NCBI RefSeq assembly: GCF_013911965.1
Contig: NZ_JACESE010000001.1
Coordinates: forward strand, 1-64,000
Length of the DNA stretch: 64,000 bases
Direction: 5' to 3'
From: Phenylobacterium sp.
GTDB taxonomy: Bacteria; Pseudomonadota; Alphaproteobacteria; Caulobacterales; Caulobacteraceae
In this document: one piece after another, positions 34,646-42,418 of the stretch
Numbering within the stretch: the first letter of the stretch is position 1
Layout: each line of letters opens with the position of its first letter
The notes under the pieces: generated by a model
Databases searched by the model: none
What the model was told of the DNA's origin: nothing
Seen by the model: the letters and a program-made list of their open reading frames with translations, nothing else
Program-made: the position numbers and the translations under genes

Positions 34646-34816
34646 ATGCACGTCGACGAAGGCCACGAACACCACGCCGCCCGTCCCCACAAGCATCTGC
34701 TGCGCCGTTTCGAGGGCGCGACCGACCTCATGGTGGTGGCGCTGATCGTCCTGCTCGGCGGGGCGATGCTGTTCGGCCTGCTGACCGCCGGCGGCAGCCC
34801 GACCTGGATGCAGTAG
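34646..34816 (+). CDS. His-rich single-span membrane microprotein
   Basis: A 56 aa protein that I do not recognise. The N-terminal 17 residues contain six histidines (HVDEGHEHH, then RPHKH), followed by a basic RRFEG, one transmembrane helix (LMVVALIVLLGGAMLFGLL, about 28-46) and a short tail. With positive residues before the span, the His-rich part is probably cytoplasmic. A GGGAG site 8 bases before the ATG, its own candidate promoter and a structured leader support it being real. Histidine clustering suggests metal binding, for instance an accessory subunit or metal-responsive microprotein, but this is inference. Confidence 0.7.
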   Translation: MHVDEGHEHHAARPHKHLLRRFEGATDLMVVALIVLLGGAMLFGLLTAGGSPTWMQ

Positions 34817-34855
34817 GGCTTCGACCGGCCTATCCGGAGGCGCCCGCGGCGGCGC

Positions 34856-35401
34856 TCAGACCGGCCGCGCCAGGACCAGGTCGTCGTAGAGATTTGCGCC
34901 GACCTGGAACTGGCGGACGCCGACCTGGGCGAAGCCCTGCCTCCGGTAGAAGCCGATCGCCTGGGCGTTCTTCGAAAAGACGCCCAGGAGGATCCGCTCG
35001 AACCCGCGGGCCGCCGCGTCAGACCGCGCGGCGGTCAGCAGTTCTGCGCCAAGCCCTGCGCCGTGGTAGCGGCTGAGCAGGTAGATGCGCTTGATCTCCA
35101 CGTCGCCCGGTCCGGTCTCCACCGGCAGGTCCGGCGGGTTGAGCGTGACATAGCCGACCGGGGCGCCGCCCGCCGCCTCGGCGATCCACAGGCCATGGTC
35201 TTCCCGCGCCAGCCATGAGGCGTAGAGTTCGGGCGCATGCTGAGCGGCGCAGTGGGCCAGGATGTCCGCGCCCGGCAGGACCTCGGCATAGGATTCCAGG
35301 AAGGTGGCGCGGCCGACGAGGGCCAGGGCCTCGGCGTCGGACGGCGAACAGGCGCGGATCGTGACGCCCGCGGACGATCGCGCCTCTGGCGGCTGGCTCA
35401 T
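34856..35401 (-). CDS. GNAT-family N-acetyltransferase
   Basis: A 181 aa acetyl-CoA-dependent acetyltransferase. The core motif A for CoA pyrophosphate binding is in IYLLSRYHGAGLGAELL (Gly-rich loop about 123-130), and motif B is NAQAIGFYRRQGF. The domain spans nearly the whole protein. The ATG at 35401 gives a start just before the domain, preferred over an upstream in-frame codon with Arg-rich sequence. It is convergent with the microprotein gene and divergent from the SDR gene. The substrate amine is unknown. Confidence 0.9.
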   Translation of the reverse strand: MSQPPEARSSAGVTIRACSPSDAEALALVGRATFLESYAEVLPGADILAHCAAQHAPELYASWLAREDHGLWIAEAAGGAPVGYVTLNPPDLPVETGPGDVEIKRIYLLSRYHGAGLGAELLTAARSDAAARGFERILLGVFSKNAQAIGFYRRQGFAQVGVRQFQVGANLYDDLVLARPV

Positions 35402-35497
35402 CCCGTTCCCCCTCCGGCCTTTCCCGACTTCCCTCCCCCTCAAGCCTAAGCTAGGCCGGTCCGCAAGCGCAGTTCAGACGCAGGACGGGAGGACATC

Positions 35498-36286
35498 ATG
35501 CCGGGACGGGTGGAGGGCAAGGTCGCCCTGGTGACGGGCGGGGCGAGCGGCATCGGCCGCGCCTGCGCCGAACGGCTGGCGGCCGAAGGGGCCAAGGTCG
35601 TCGTCACCGACGTGCAGGATGAGAAGGGCGAGGCCGTCGCCGGCGCCCTGCCGGAGGGCCTCTACCTGCGCCACGACGTGACCGACGAGGACGCCTGGGC
35701 GAAGGTCGTCGCGGCGACCGCCGACCGGTTCGGCCGGCTGGACATCCTGGTCAACAACGCCGGCATCGGTCTGGGCGGCTCGGTCCTGGAGATGAGCCTG
35801 GCCGATTTCCGCAGGCAGATGGCGGTGAACGTCGAAGGCGTCTTCCTCGGCGTGAAGCACGGCCTGCCCCTGATGCGGAAGAGCGGCGACGGCGGCAGCA
35901 TCATCAACATGTCGTCGGTCGCCGGGCTGAAGGGGGCCGCCTCGCTGGCCGGCTACTGCGCCAGCAAGGGCGCGGTGCGCCTCTTCACCAAGGCCGTGGC
36001 GCTGGAATGCGCCCAGGCGCAGGACAAGGTGCGGGTGAACTCCGTCCACCCCGGCATCATCGAAACGCCGATCTGGGACACCATCATCGGCACGGGCGGG
36101 CCCGGCGCCAACGCCGCGCCGGAGCGCAGCGCGACCCTGGACGCCATGGCCGGCATGACGGTGCCCCTGGGCATGAAGGGCCTGCCCGCCGATATCGCCG
36201 ACGGCGTGCTGTGGCTGGCGAGCGCAGAGTCCCGCTATGTGACCGGCGCCGAACTGGTCATCGACGGCGGCTTCTCCGTCCGCTAA
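35498..36286 (+). CDS. Short-chain dehydrogenase/reductase
   Basis: A 262 aa classical SDR. The cofactor-binding TGGASGIG is at about 12-19, the structural NNAG near 85, and the catalytic set is Ser (MSSVAG) with Tyr-x-x-x-Lys (YCASKGA, about 150-155). An acidic residue after the second strand (VTDVQDE) suggests NAD preference. The C-terminal VTGAELVIDGGF is typical. A GGAGG site precedes the ATG. A P-loop kinase-like gene follows after 9 bases, but no pathway is evident. The substrate is unknown. Confidence 0.9.
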   Translation: MPGRVEGKVALVTGGASGIGRACAERLAAEGAKVVVTDVQDEKGEAVAGALPEGLYLRHDVTDEDAWAKVVAATADRFGRLDILVNNAGIGLGGSVLEMSLADFRRQMAVNVEGVFLGVKHGLPLMRKSGDGGSIINMSSVAGLKGAASLAGYCASKGAVRLFTKAVALECAQAQDKVRVNSVHPGIIETPIWDTIIGTGGPGANAAPERSATLDAMAGMTVPLGMKGLPADIADGVLWLASAESRYVTGAELVIDGGFSVR

Positions 36287-36295
36287 GCGGGCGCC

Positions 36296-36790
36296 ATGAC
36301 CGCCACGCTGCACGTGATCTTCGGGCCCCAGGGGGCCGGCAAATCGACCTATGCCCGGGATCTGGCCCGCCGCCTGCCGGCGGTGGCCTTCGCCATCGAC
36401 GACTGGATGGGCCGGCTCTTCGGGCCCGACATGCCCGAACCCCTGGAGTTCGACTGGATGATGGAGCGCGTCGACCGCTGCGAGGCGCAGATCTGGTCGA
36501 CCGCAGCCGGCGTGATCGCGGCCGGGACCTCGGTGGTGCTCGACCTCGGCCTCATGCGCCGCAGCGACCGCGCCCGCGTGGCGGAGATCGCCCAGGCTGT
36601 GGAGATCCCCATCCAGTGGCACTTCGTCGACGCGCCTCCGGAGGTCCGTCGCGAACGCGTGTTGGGCCAAGGGGATGGGCAAGGGTCGCGCATGCTGGTC
36701 ACGCCCGAGATGTTCCACTTCACGGAGAAGGCCTACGAGGCGCCGGACGAGGCGGAACTGCGCGGCTGCATCGTCAGCGAAAGCCACTGA
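36296..36790 (+). CDS. P-loop ATPase/kinase-like protein (AAA_33 type)
   Basis: A 164 aa predicted ATP-binding protein. The Walker A motif GPQGAGKST is at 10-18, an acidic Walker B-like stretch is SVVLDLGLM, and a lid-like Arg-rich segment (PPEVRRERVLGQG) follows. This pattern is that of small-molecule kinases such as chloramphenicol phosphotransferase-like or zeta-toxin-like proteins, generically annotated as AAA-family ATPase. It lies 9 bases after the SDR gene and is probably co-transcribed. No antitoxin partner is seen, which argues against a toxin role. Confidence 0.8.
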   Translation: MTATLHVIFGPQGAGKSTYARDLARRLPAVAFAIDDWMGRLFGPDMPEPLEFDWMMERVDRCEAQIWSTAAGVIAAGTSVVLDLGLMRRSDRARVAEIAQAVEIPIQWHFVDAPPEVRRERVLGQGDGQGSRMLVTPEMFHFTEKAYEAPDEAELRGCIVSESH

Positions 36791-36958
36791 TCCGCCCAGA
36801 GATTCTGGAACGCCTGCCGCGCCGCGGCGTTGTGGCGGGCTGCGGAGCCGGGCCAGACTTGCGTTTCGCAGCGCACACTCATATCGTTTCAGCCCCCGGA
36901 CGACAGCGCCCGCGGCCGGAGACCTCCCTTAGGGCGCACTACCGAGTCATCACCCGCC

Positions 36959-37432
36959 ATGGAAAAAGTCCCGATGACCGCCGGGGGCTATCAGGCTCTC
37001 GACGATGAACTGAAGCGTTTGAAGACCGTGGAGCGGCCATCCGTGATCGCCGCCATCGCCGAAGCGCGCGAGCACGGCGACCTGTCGGAGAACGCGGAGT
37101 ACCATGCCGCCAAGGAGCGGCAGGGCTGGATCGAAGGCCAGATCGCCGAGATCGAGGACAAGCTCGCCCGCGCCCAGGTCATCGACGTCTCCAAACTGTC
37201 CGGCACCCAGGTGAAGTTCGGCGCCACCGTCTCCCTGGTGGACGAAGACACCGAGGAAGAGGCTCGCTACCAGATCGTCGGCGAGCACGAGGCCGACGTG
37301 AAGGGCGGACGCATCTCCATCTCCTCGCCCATCGCCCGCGCCATCATCGGCAAGGAAGTGGGCGACGTGGTCGAGGTGAACACGCCCGGTGGCGTGCGCT
37401 CCTACGAGGTCGTCAAGGTCGAGTGGATCTGA
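36959..37432 (+). CDS. greA: Transcription elongation factor GreA
   Basis: Binds RNA polymerase's secondary channel and stimulates cleavage of backtracked RNA. The 157 aa length is normal. The N-terminal coiled coil carries the tip acidic motif [12 protein letters not shown] (GDLSENAEY), and the C-terminal FKBP-like domain has [18 protein letters not shown] and ends [15 protein letters not shown]. The ATG at 36959 fits the family start ([12 protein letters not shown]). A 168-bp gap separates it from the kinase-like gene, so it probably has its own promoter. In related alphaproteobacteria greA follows carB closely; here four genes intervene. Confidence 0.96.
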   Translation: MEKVPMTAGGYQALDDELKRLKTVERPSVIAAIAEAREHGDLSENAEYHAAKERQGWIEGQIAEIEDKLARAQVIDVSKLSGTQVKFGATVSLVDEDTEEEARYQIVGEHEADVKGGRISISSPIARAIIGKEVGDVVEVNTPGGVRSYEVVKVEWI

Positions 37433-37498
37433 GCCGCGCCACGTCGCAGCCGCAATGATCTGTCACAGCCTGCCCAGGCGGCGCCTTCCGGCGCCGCG

Positions 37499-38503
37499 AT
37501 GGGGACTCACGTGACCAAGGACCGCGGCGCGCCGCCCAGCGTCTGGGTCGTCTCGGACGGCCGGGCGGGCATCGAGAACCAGGGACTGGGCCTGGCCGAG
37601 GCCATGGGCCGTGAGCGGCCCATCGACCTGTCCGTGAAGCGGATCGGCTGGAAGGGCGCGCTTGGACGCCTGCCCTGGTGGCTGCATCCCCTGCCGCGCC
37701 AGACCCTGGCGCCCGGCTCGGACATCGCGCCGCCCTGGCCCGACATCTGGATCGCCGTCGGCCGCGCCACCCTGCCGCTCTCCATGCGCATGCGCCGCTG
37801 GACGCGCGGCCGCACCATGGTGGTGCAACTGCAGGACCCGCGCATGCCGACGGGCCCCTTCGACCTGGTCATCCCCCCGCGCCACGACCGGATGAAGGGC
37901 GAGAACGTCCTGCCCATCCTCGGCTCGCCCCACCGGGTGACGGCCGAGCGGCTGGCGGCCGACTATGCGCGCTTCGAAGACCAGCTCGCGCCCCTGCCCC
38001 GGCCGCGGGTGGCGGTTCTGATCGGCGGCAAGTCGAAGGCCTTCAACCTGTCGCCGGAACGGGCGGCGGAAATGGCGCGGGAGATCGAGACCGCCGTCGC
38101 CGCGGCCGGCGGATCGGTGCTGGTGACCTTCTCGCGCCGGACGCCGGAGGCCGCGAAGGCGATCCTCGCCTCGCGCCTGCGCCACCTGCCGGGGATGGTC
38201 TGGGACGGCGAGGGCGACAACCCGTACTTCGCCTTCCTGGCGGCGGCGGACTACGTCCTCGTCACCGAGGAATCGACCAATATGACCACCGAGGCCGCCT
38301 CGACCGGCAAGCCCGTCTTCGTGCTGAAGATGGAGGGGGAGAGCCTCAAGTTCCGGCTCTATCACGACGAGCTGCGCGAACTGGGCGCCGCAAGGCCGTT
38401 CGCCGGGCGGTTCGAGGACTGGACCTATCAGCCCCTCGACGAAACCGGCCGCGCCGCGCGTGAGGTGCTGCGCCGCTTCGACGCCCGCTCCGGCGTCGGC
38501 TAG
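37499..38503 (+). CDS. ELM1 (DUF1022)-family protein
   Basis: A 334 aa protein of the mitochondrial-fission-ELM1/DUF1022 family, found in alphaproteobacteria and plants. Family blocks: VSDGRAGIENQGLGLAEA near the start, WIAVGRATLPLS, QLQDPR, LIGGKSKAF, and the strongly conserved TEESTNMTTEAASTGKPVF near 258-276. The overall layout resembles a GT-B-fold glycosyltransferase or nucleotide-sugar enzyme. It sits just upstream of the nonulosonic-acid genes, compatible with a role in surface glycan handling. No activity is established for bacterial members. Confidence 0.87.
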   Translation: MGTHVTKDRGAPPSVWVVSDGRAGIENQGLGLAEAMGRERPIDLSVKRIGWKGALGRLPWWLHPLPRQTLAPGSDIAPPWPDIWIAVGRATLPLSMRMRRWTRGRTMVVQLQDPRMPTGPFDLVIPPRHDRMKGENVLPILGSPHRVTAERLAADYARFEDQLAPLPRPRVAVLIGGKSKAFNLSPERAAEMAREIETAVAAAGGSVLVTFSRRTPEAAKAILASRLRHLPGMVWDGEGDNPYFAFLAAADYVLVTEESTNMTTEAASTGKPVFVLKMEGESLKFRLYHDELRELGAARPFAGRFEDWTYQPLDETGRAAREVLRRFDARSGVG

Positions 38504-38727
38504 GACCGCGCCTTGATGCCGACGCGGCGGTAGCGCGCCATCATGCGTGGCGCGATCACCCAGGCTGCGGGGACCGAGGCGATGGCAGTCGAAAGCACCA
38601 CGATGGGGATGGTGAGCTGGGCGGAGACGTCCGGCCGCAGCCACAGGGCGATTATCAGCCCGGCGCCGAACATCACGGCCTGGACCATGGGATAGACAAG
38701 GGCGGCCACCATCAGGCGGGTCGACAT
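38500..38727 (-). CDS. Small two-span membrane protein, unknown function
   Basis: A 75 aa protein that I do not recognise. It has two hydrophobic helices (about 5-27 and 36-58) and a short basic C-terminal tail (RYRRVGIKARS). The ATG at 38727 is preceded by a GAACGAGG-like site; an in-frame ATG 11 codons upstream is an alternative. Its stop overlaps the ELM1-type gene's stop by 4 bases on the opposite strand. It is in divergent orientation to the SpsF-like gene. Nothing else can be inferred. Confidence 0.6.
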   Translation of the reverse strand: MSTRLMVAALVYPMVQAVMFGAGLIIALWLRPDVSAQLTIPIVVLSTAIASVPAAWVIAPRMMARYRRVGIKARS

Positions 38728-38852
38728 CTGAGCCTCGTTCTTCTGTCCCGACTTCCTCATCCGAACGGCCGCCCGGCCCGGCGGGTTCCGGGGGCGAAGG
38801 GACCGACCCATTGCCGCCGCAAAAGAGCCTATCGTGGCGCCAGGAGGACCGA

Positions 38853-39569
38853 TTGATTCTCGCCATACTTCAGGCCCGCCTCAGCTCGTCGCGGCTGCCG
38901 GGCAAGGTGCTGTCGCCGCTCGCCGGCGCCCCCATGCTGCTGCGCCAGGTGGAACGGGTCCGGCGCGCCCGCCGGCTCGACGCCCTCGTCGTCGCCACGA
39001 GCACCGATCCCAGCGACGACCTGCTGGAGGCGGAGATGACCCGCGCCGGCGTGGCCGTGCGCCGCGGCGACCTGGACAATGTGCTCGCCCGCTTCGTCGG
39101 GGTGCTGGACACCGACCCCGCCGACCACGTGGTCCGGCTGACCGGCGACTGCCCCTTGAGCGATCCGGAGGTGATCGACGCCACCATCGCCCGCCACCTG
39201 GAGACCGGCGCCGACTACACCAACAACCGCTACGACCCGGTGGGTTTTCCCAAGGGTCAGGACGTGGAAGTGGTCCGCGCCGAGGCGCTGCGCCGCGCCG
39301 CCCGGACGGCCACGACGCGCGAGGAGCGTGAGCACGTGACCTGGGGCATACGCAACGCGCCCGACGCCTACCGCCTGGCGCGCCTGGATCCGCCGGTGGA
39401 CGAGGGCGAGGTGCGCTGGACCGTCGACACGCCGGACGACTACGCCTTCGTCCGGGAGGTGTTCGAGGCGCTCTATCCGGTCGATCCGAACTTCACTTCG
39501 GAGGACGTACGCGTCTTCCTGCGCGGCCGGCCCGACCTGCAGACCTTCGGCGGAGACCGACGCCTGTGA
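38853..39569 (+). CDS. SpsF-like cytidylyltransferase-family protein (nonulosonic acid activation)
   Basis: A 238 aa protein of the SpsF/acylneuraminate-cytidylyltransferase-like group. The nucleotide-binding signature AILQARLSSSRLPGKVL opens the protein, followed by VVATSTDPSDD and LTGDCPLSDPEV. The start is a TTG at 38853, five bases after a perfect AGGAGG; no ATG fits the family N-terminus, and the longer frame starts inside the promoter region. Its stop overlaps pseG as TGATG. In this context it probably activates or prepares the pseudaminic acid sugar as a CMP conjugate (PseF-like role), but true PseF differs, so the exact step is open. Confidence 0.82.
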   Translation: MILAILQARLSSSRLPGKVLSPLAGAPMLLRQVERVRRARRLDALVVATSTDPSDDLLEAEMTRAGVAVRRGDLDNVLARFVGVLDTDPADHVVRLTGDCPLSDPEVIDATIARHLETGADYTNNRYDPVGFPKGQDVEVVRAEALRRAARTATTREEREHVTWGIRNAPDAYRLARLDPPVDEGEVRWTVDTPDDYAFVREVFEALYPVDPNFTSEDVRVFLRGRPDLQTFGGDRRL

Positions 39570-40597
39570 TGTCCCGCATCCTCTTCATCGCCAACGCCGG
39601 ACCGGCGGTGGGCGGCGGCCACGTCATGCGCAGCCTGACGCTGGCCGCGGCCCTGACCGAGCGCGGCGCCGAGTGCCTCTTCCTGGCCGATCCGGCGGTC
39701 GAGGCGATCCTGGCCGCCTTCGCGCCGGACATCGGCCGCCGGCCGGTGGCGGACCTGTCCGCCGACAGCATCGTCGCCACGACGGGCGCTCTGGCCTTCG
39801 AGGCCGTGGTGTTCGACCACTACGGTCTCGGGCGCGAGACGCACGAGGCGGTCTCCGACGGGCGCCCGTCGCTGGTCCTCGACGACCTCGCCGATCGGCC
39901 GCTGGGCGGGGATCTGGTCCTGGATTCCGGTCCGCATCGCACGGCCGCCGACTATGCTGATCTGGCGCCCAAGGCCCGGCTGCTGCTCGGCCCGGCCTAT
40001 GCGCCGGTGCGTCCGGCCTTCGCCGCCCTGCGCGACAGCGCCCTGGCGCGACGCGGCGGCGAGCCCCGGCGCGTCCTCGTCTCCATGGGCCTGACCGACG
40101 TCGGCGGGATCACCGGGCGCGTCGTCGAACGCCTGCGCCGACGCTTCGGCGACGCCGAACTGGACGTGGTGATCGGCGCCGGCGCGCCCAGCCGCAAGGG
40201 ATTGTCGCGCATCGCCGCCCACGACGGCCGCCTGCGCCTGCACGTCGACACCCCCGACATGGCCGAGCTGACGGCCGCCGCCGACCTGGCCGTGGGCGCT
40301 GCCGGTTCGGCCATCTGGGAGCGGTGCGTGCTGGGCCTGCCCAGCGTGGCCGTCACCCTGGCGGAGAACCAGCGCCCGGCCGCCAAGGCCCTGGCCCAGG
40401 CCGGCGCCCTGCTGTGGGTCGACGCCGAGGCGGCCGACTTCGACACCGCCTTCGACCGGGCGATCACGCGCCTCTTCATCGACCGCGAACTGCGCCGCAG
40501 CCTGACCGAAAAGAGCGCGGAGATCTGCGACGGCCTGGGGACGGCGCGCGTCGCCGAGGCCTTCTGGCCGCTGCTGGCCCAGGCCGCGACCGTCTGA
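39569..40597 (+). CDS. pseG: PseG: UDP-2,4-diacetamido-2,4,6-trideoxy-altropyranose hydrolase
   Basis: Removes UDP from the altrose intermediate of pseudaminic acid synthesis; 342 aa, GT-B fold related to MurG. The family start ILFIANAGPAVGGGHVMRSLTLA contains the catalytic His (GGGHVMR), with VLDDLADRPL, LLGPAYAPVRP and the nucleotide-binding VGAAGSAIWERCVLGLP. It is translationally coupled to the SpsF-like gene (TGATG). In Caulobacter the equivalent (FlmD) is required for flagellin glycosylation. The ATG at 39569 is used; a GTG directly before it is possible. Confidence 0.92.
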   Translation: MSRILFIANAGPAVGGGHVMRSLTLAAALTERGAECLFLADPAVEAILAAFAPDIGRRPVADLSADSIVATTGALAFEAVVFDHYGLGRETHEAVSDGRPSLVLDDLADRPLGGDLVLDSGPHRTAADYADLAPKARLLLGPAYAPVRPAFAALRDSALARRGGEPRRVLVSMGLTDVGGITGRVVERLRRRFGDAELDVVIGAGAPSRKGLSRIAAHDGRLRLHVDTPDMAELTAAADLAVGAAGSAIWERCVLGLPSVAVTLAENQRPAAKALAQAGALLWVDAEAADFDTAFDRAITRLFIDRELRRSLTEKSAEICDGLGTARVAEAFWPLLAQAATV

Positions 40598-40673
40598 CGC
40601 AGGCAATTTAACCGAACCTTCTCAACCTCTGCGTGATCCTCCTCCCTTCAAGTGCTGGTCGGGGAGACGCGGC

Positions 40674-41852
40674 ATGACCAAGGTTCGCATCATCGGCGGG
40701 GGCCTGACCGGCATCCTCGCCGCCTTCGAAGCCCATCGGCTGGGCGCCACGCAGATCCGCCTGCAGGACGCGCTGGACCGCCTCGGCGGCTGGAGCCTGC
40801 CGCGCACGATGCAGGGACTGGAACTGCGCGAGGGCGAGTTCGCCTTCGGCTCGGCGCACGACCCGATCCGTCGCAGCCTGGAATGGCAAGGCGTCACCTT
40901 CGACGAGGTTGAACTCTATTTCGGGGCGGTCAGCCCCACCTCCGACGGCCGTCGGGCCGACTGGGGCGAAGGCCCCGTTCTCGCCGCCCGCAACCCGATG
41001 GGCCGATCGGACGGCGAGACCCTCTGCGACCATCTCAGAGCCTATCCGCGGGAAGCCGCCGAGCCGCTGCGCCGCTTCTGCCAGTGGCGCCTGCCCCTCT
41101 GGCTCGATCAGGTCCACGCCAGCGCGGCGGCGGCGCTCGCGCTGGACCGCACCCGCCTGGTCGGCCCGGGCGAAAGCCCGCCGCCCGGCTTCGCCCTTCG
41201 CGGCGCGATCCCGCGGGAGGGTCTCTCCGGCCTGTTCGCCGCCAGCGGCCGGGCGCTGGCCCGGCTGGGCGCGCAGATCGAGCTCGGCGTCCTGGTCTCC
41301 CCGCGCGAGGCCGCCCTGGACCGCGAGCCGGACGAGGTCATCGTCTGGGCCGCCGACCCGACGCCGCTGTTCGACCTGGCCGCCCTGCCCCGCCCGGCGG
41401 CCGTGGCGGAGCGGGTGGCGAGCTATGTGTTCCGCGCCGACATCGCCGCGCCGCGGCCGCTGACCGTGCGAAACTTCACGGCGGTAGGGCCGGTCACGCA
41501 GGTCCGCGTCTATGAGAGCCGGGGCGAGACGCTCGTCGCGCTCGAATGCGTGGACGAGGCGAACGACGCGGAACTGCGGCGCGAGGCCACGCGCCTCCTC
41601 TCCCCCTTCGCCGAACGGCCGCCGGAACTGGGCGCCTGCCTGTTCGCCAATGTGCGCAGCCGCTTCGCCTGCCCCACGGTCGAGGCTGTCCGGGGCCTGG
41701 CCCGCCTGAAGGCCGAACTTGCCCAGCGGCATACCGGCGGCTTCCTTGTCGCCGGCTGGGAGTCGGCCGACGCGGCCGCGCGCTTCGCCGCGCTTTCCGG
41801 CGAGATGCAGACCGCTCTGGCCGGAGCGGGGCCCGTCTCGGCGGTGGCGTGA
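40674..41852 (+). CDS. FAD/NAD(P)-binding amine-oxidase-like protein in the pseudaminic acid cluster
   Basis: A 392 aa predicted flavoprotein. The dinucleotide-binding motif GGGLTGILAAFEAHRLGA is at 8-25, with an acidic residue after beta-2. The C-terminal FAD-contact region reads GGFLVAGWESADAAARFAAL, in the style of protoporphyrinogen-oxidase or amine-oxidase-like enzymes. It is coupled to pseH (TGATG overlap) and 76 bases after pseG on the same strand. The textbook pseudaminic pathway has no FAD step here, so it may modify the sugar or act in flagellin glycosylation. No orthologue with known function comes to mind. Confidence 0.78.
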   Translation: MTKVRIIGGGLTGILAAFEAHRLGATQIRLQDALDRLGGWSLPRTMQGLELREGEFAFGSAHDPIRRSLEWQGVTFDEVELYFGAVSPTSDGRRADWGEGPVLAARNPMGRSDGETLCDHLRAYPREAAEPLRRFCQWRLPLWLDQVHASAAAALALDRTRLVGPGESPPPGFALRGAIPREGLSGLFAASGRALARLGAQIELGVLVSPREAALDREPDEVIVWAADPTPLFDLAALPRPAAVAERVASYVFRADIAAPRPLTVRNFTAVGPVTQVRVYESRGETLVALECVDEANDAELRREATRLLSPFAERPPELGACLFANVRSRFACPTVEAVRGLARLKAELAQRHTGGFLVAGWESADAAARFAALSGEMQTALAGAGPVSAVA

Positions 41853-42418
41853 TGAGCGCGCCGCACGTCGTCCTGCGCGACGTGGGCGAGGCCGACCGGA
41901 CGCGGCTGCGCGACTGGCGCAACCTGCCCGACGTGTCGCGCTGGATGTATTCCGACCACGAGATCAGCCCCGCCGAACACGATCGCTGGTTCGACGCCGC
42001 CCTGGCCGACCCCGCCCGGCGCTACTGGATCATCGAACTGGACGGCGAGCCCGTGGGCCTCGCCAATCTGGCCGACATCAGCCGCGAGCATCGCCGCTGC
42101 GCCTGGGCCTACTATCTCGCCTCGCCCGCCGTCCGCGGCAAAGGGGTGGGCGCCTTCGTCGAGTTCTGGATGATCGAACACGTCTTCGGCGTGCTCGGCC
42201 TCGAAAAGCTCTGGTGCGAGGTGCTGATCGAGAACGAGGCCGTCTGGAAGCTGCACGAGTCCTTCGGCTTCCGGCGCGAGGCCCTCTTCCGCCGCCACGT
42301 CTGGAAGGGCGGCGAGCCCCGTGACGTCGTCGGACTGGGCCTGCTCAAGGACGACTGGGCTCAGGCGCGCGCGGCCAGCCGCGAACGCCTGATCCAGAAG
42401 GGCTATGCGATAGCCTAG
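41852..42418 (+). CDS. pseH: PseH: UDP-4-amino-sugar N-acetyltransferase (GNAT)
   Basis: A 188 aa GNAT acetyltransferase of the PseH type, which acetylates the 4-amino group before PseG acts. Family blocks: LRDVGEADRTRLRDWRNLPDVSRWMYSD, the CoA-binding SPAVRGKGVGAF, and LEKLWCEVLIENEAVWKLHESFGF. The start overlaps the upstream stop as TGATG; the longer frame is antisense-type shadow. It shares a CTAG stop overlap with the convergent pseI gene. The Caulobacter counterpart FlmH belongs to the flagellin glycosylation set. Confidence 0.9.
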   Translation: MSAPHVVLRDVGEADRTRLRDWRNLPDVSRWMYSDHEISPAEHDRWFDAALADPARRYWIIELDGEPVGLANLADISREHRRCAWAYYLASPAVRGKGVGAFVEFWMIEHVFGVLGLEKLWCEVLIENEAVWKLHESFGFRREALFRRHVWKGGEPRDVVGLGLLKDDWAQARAASRERLIQKGYAIA

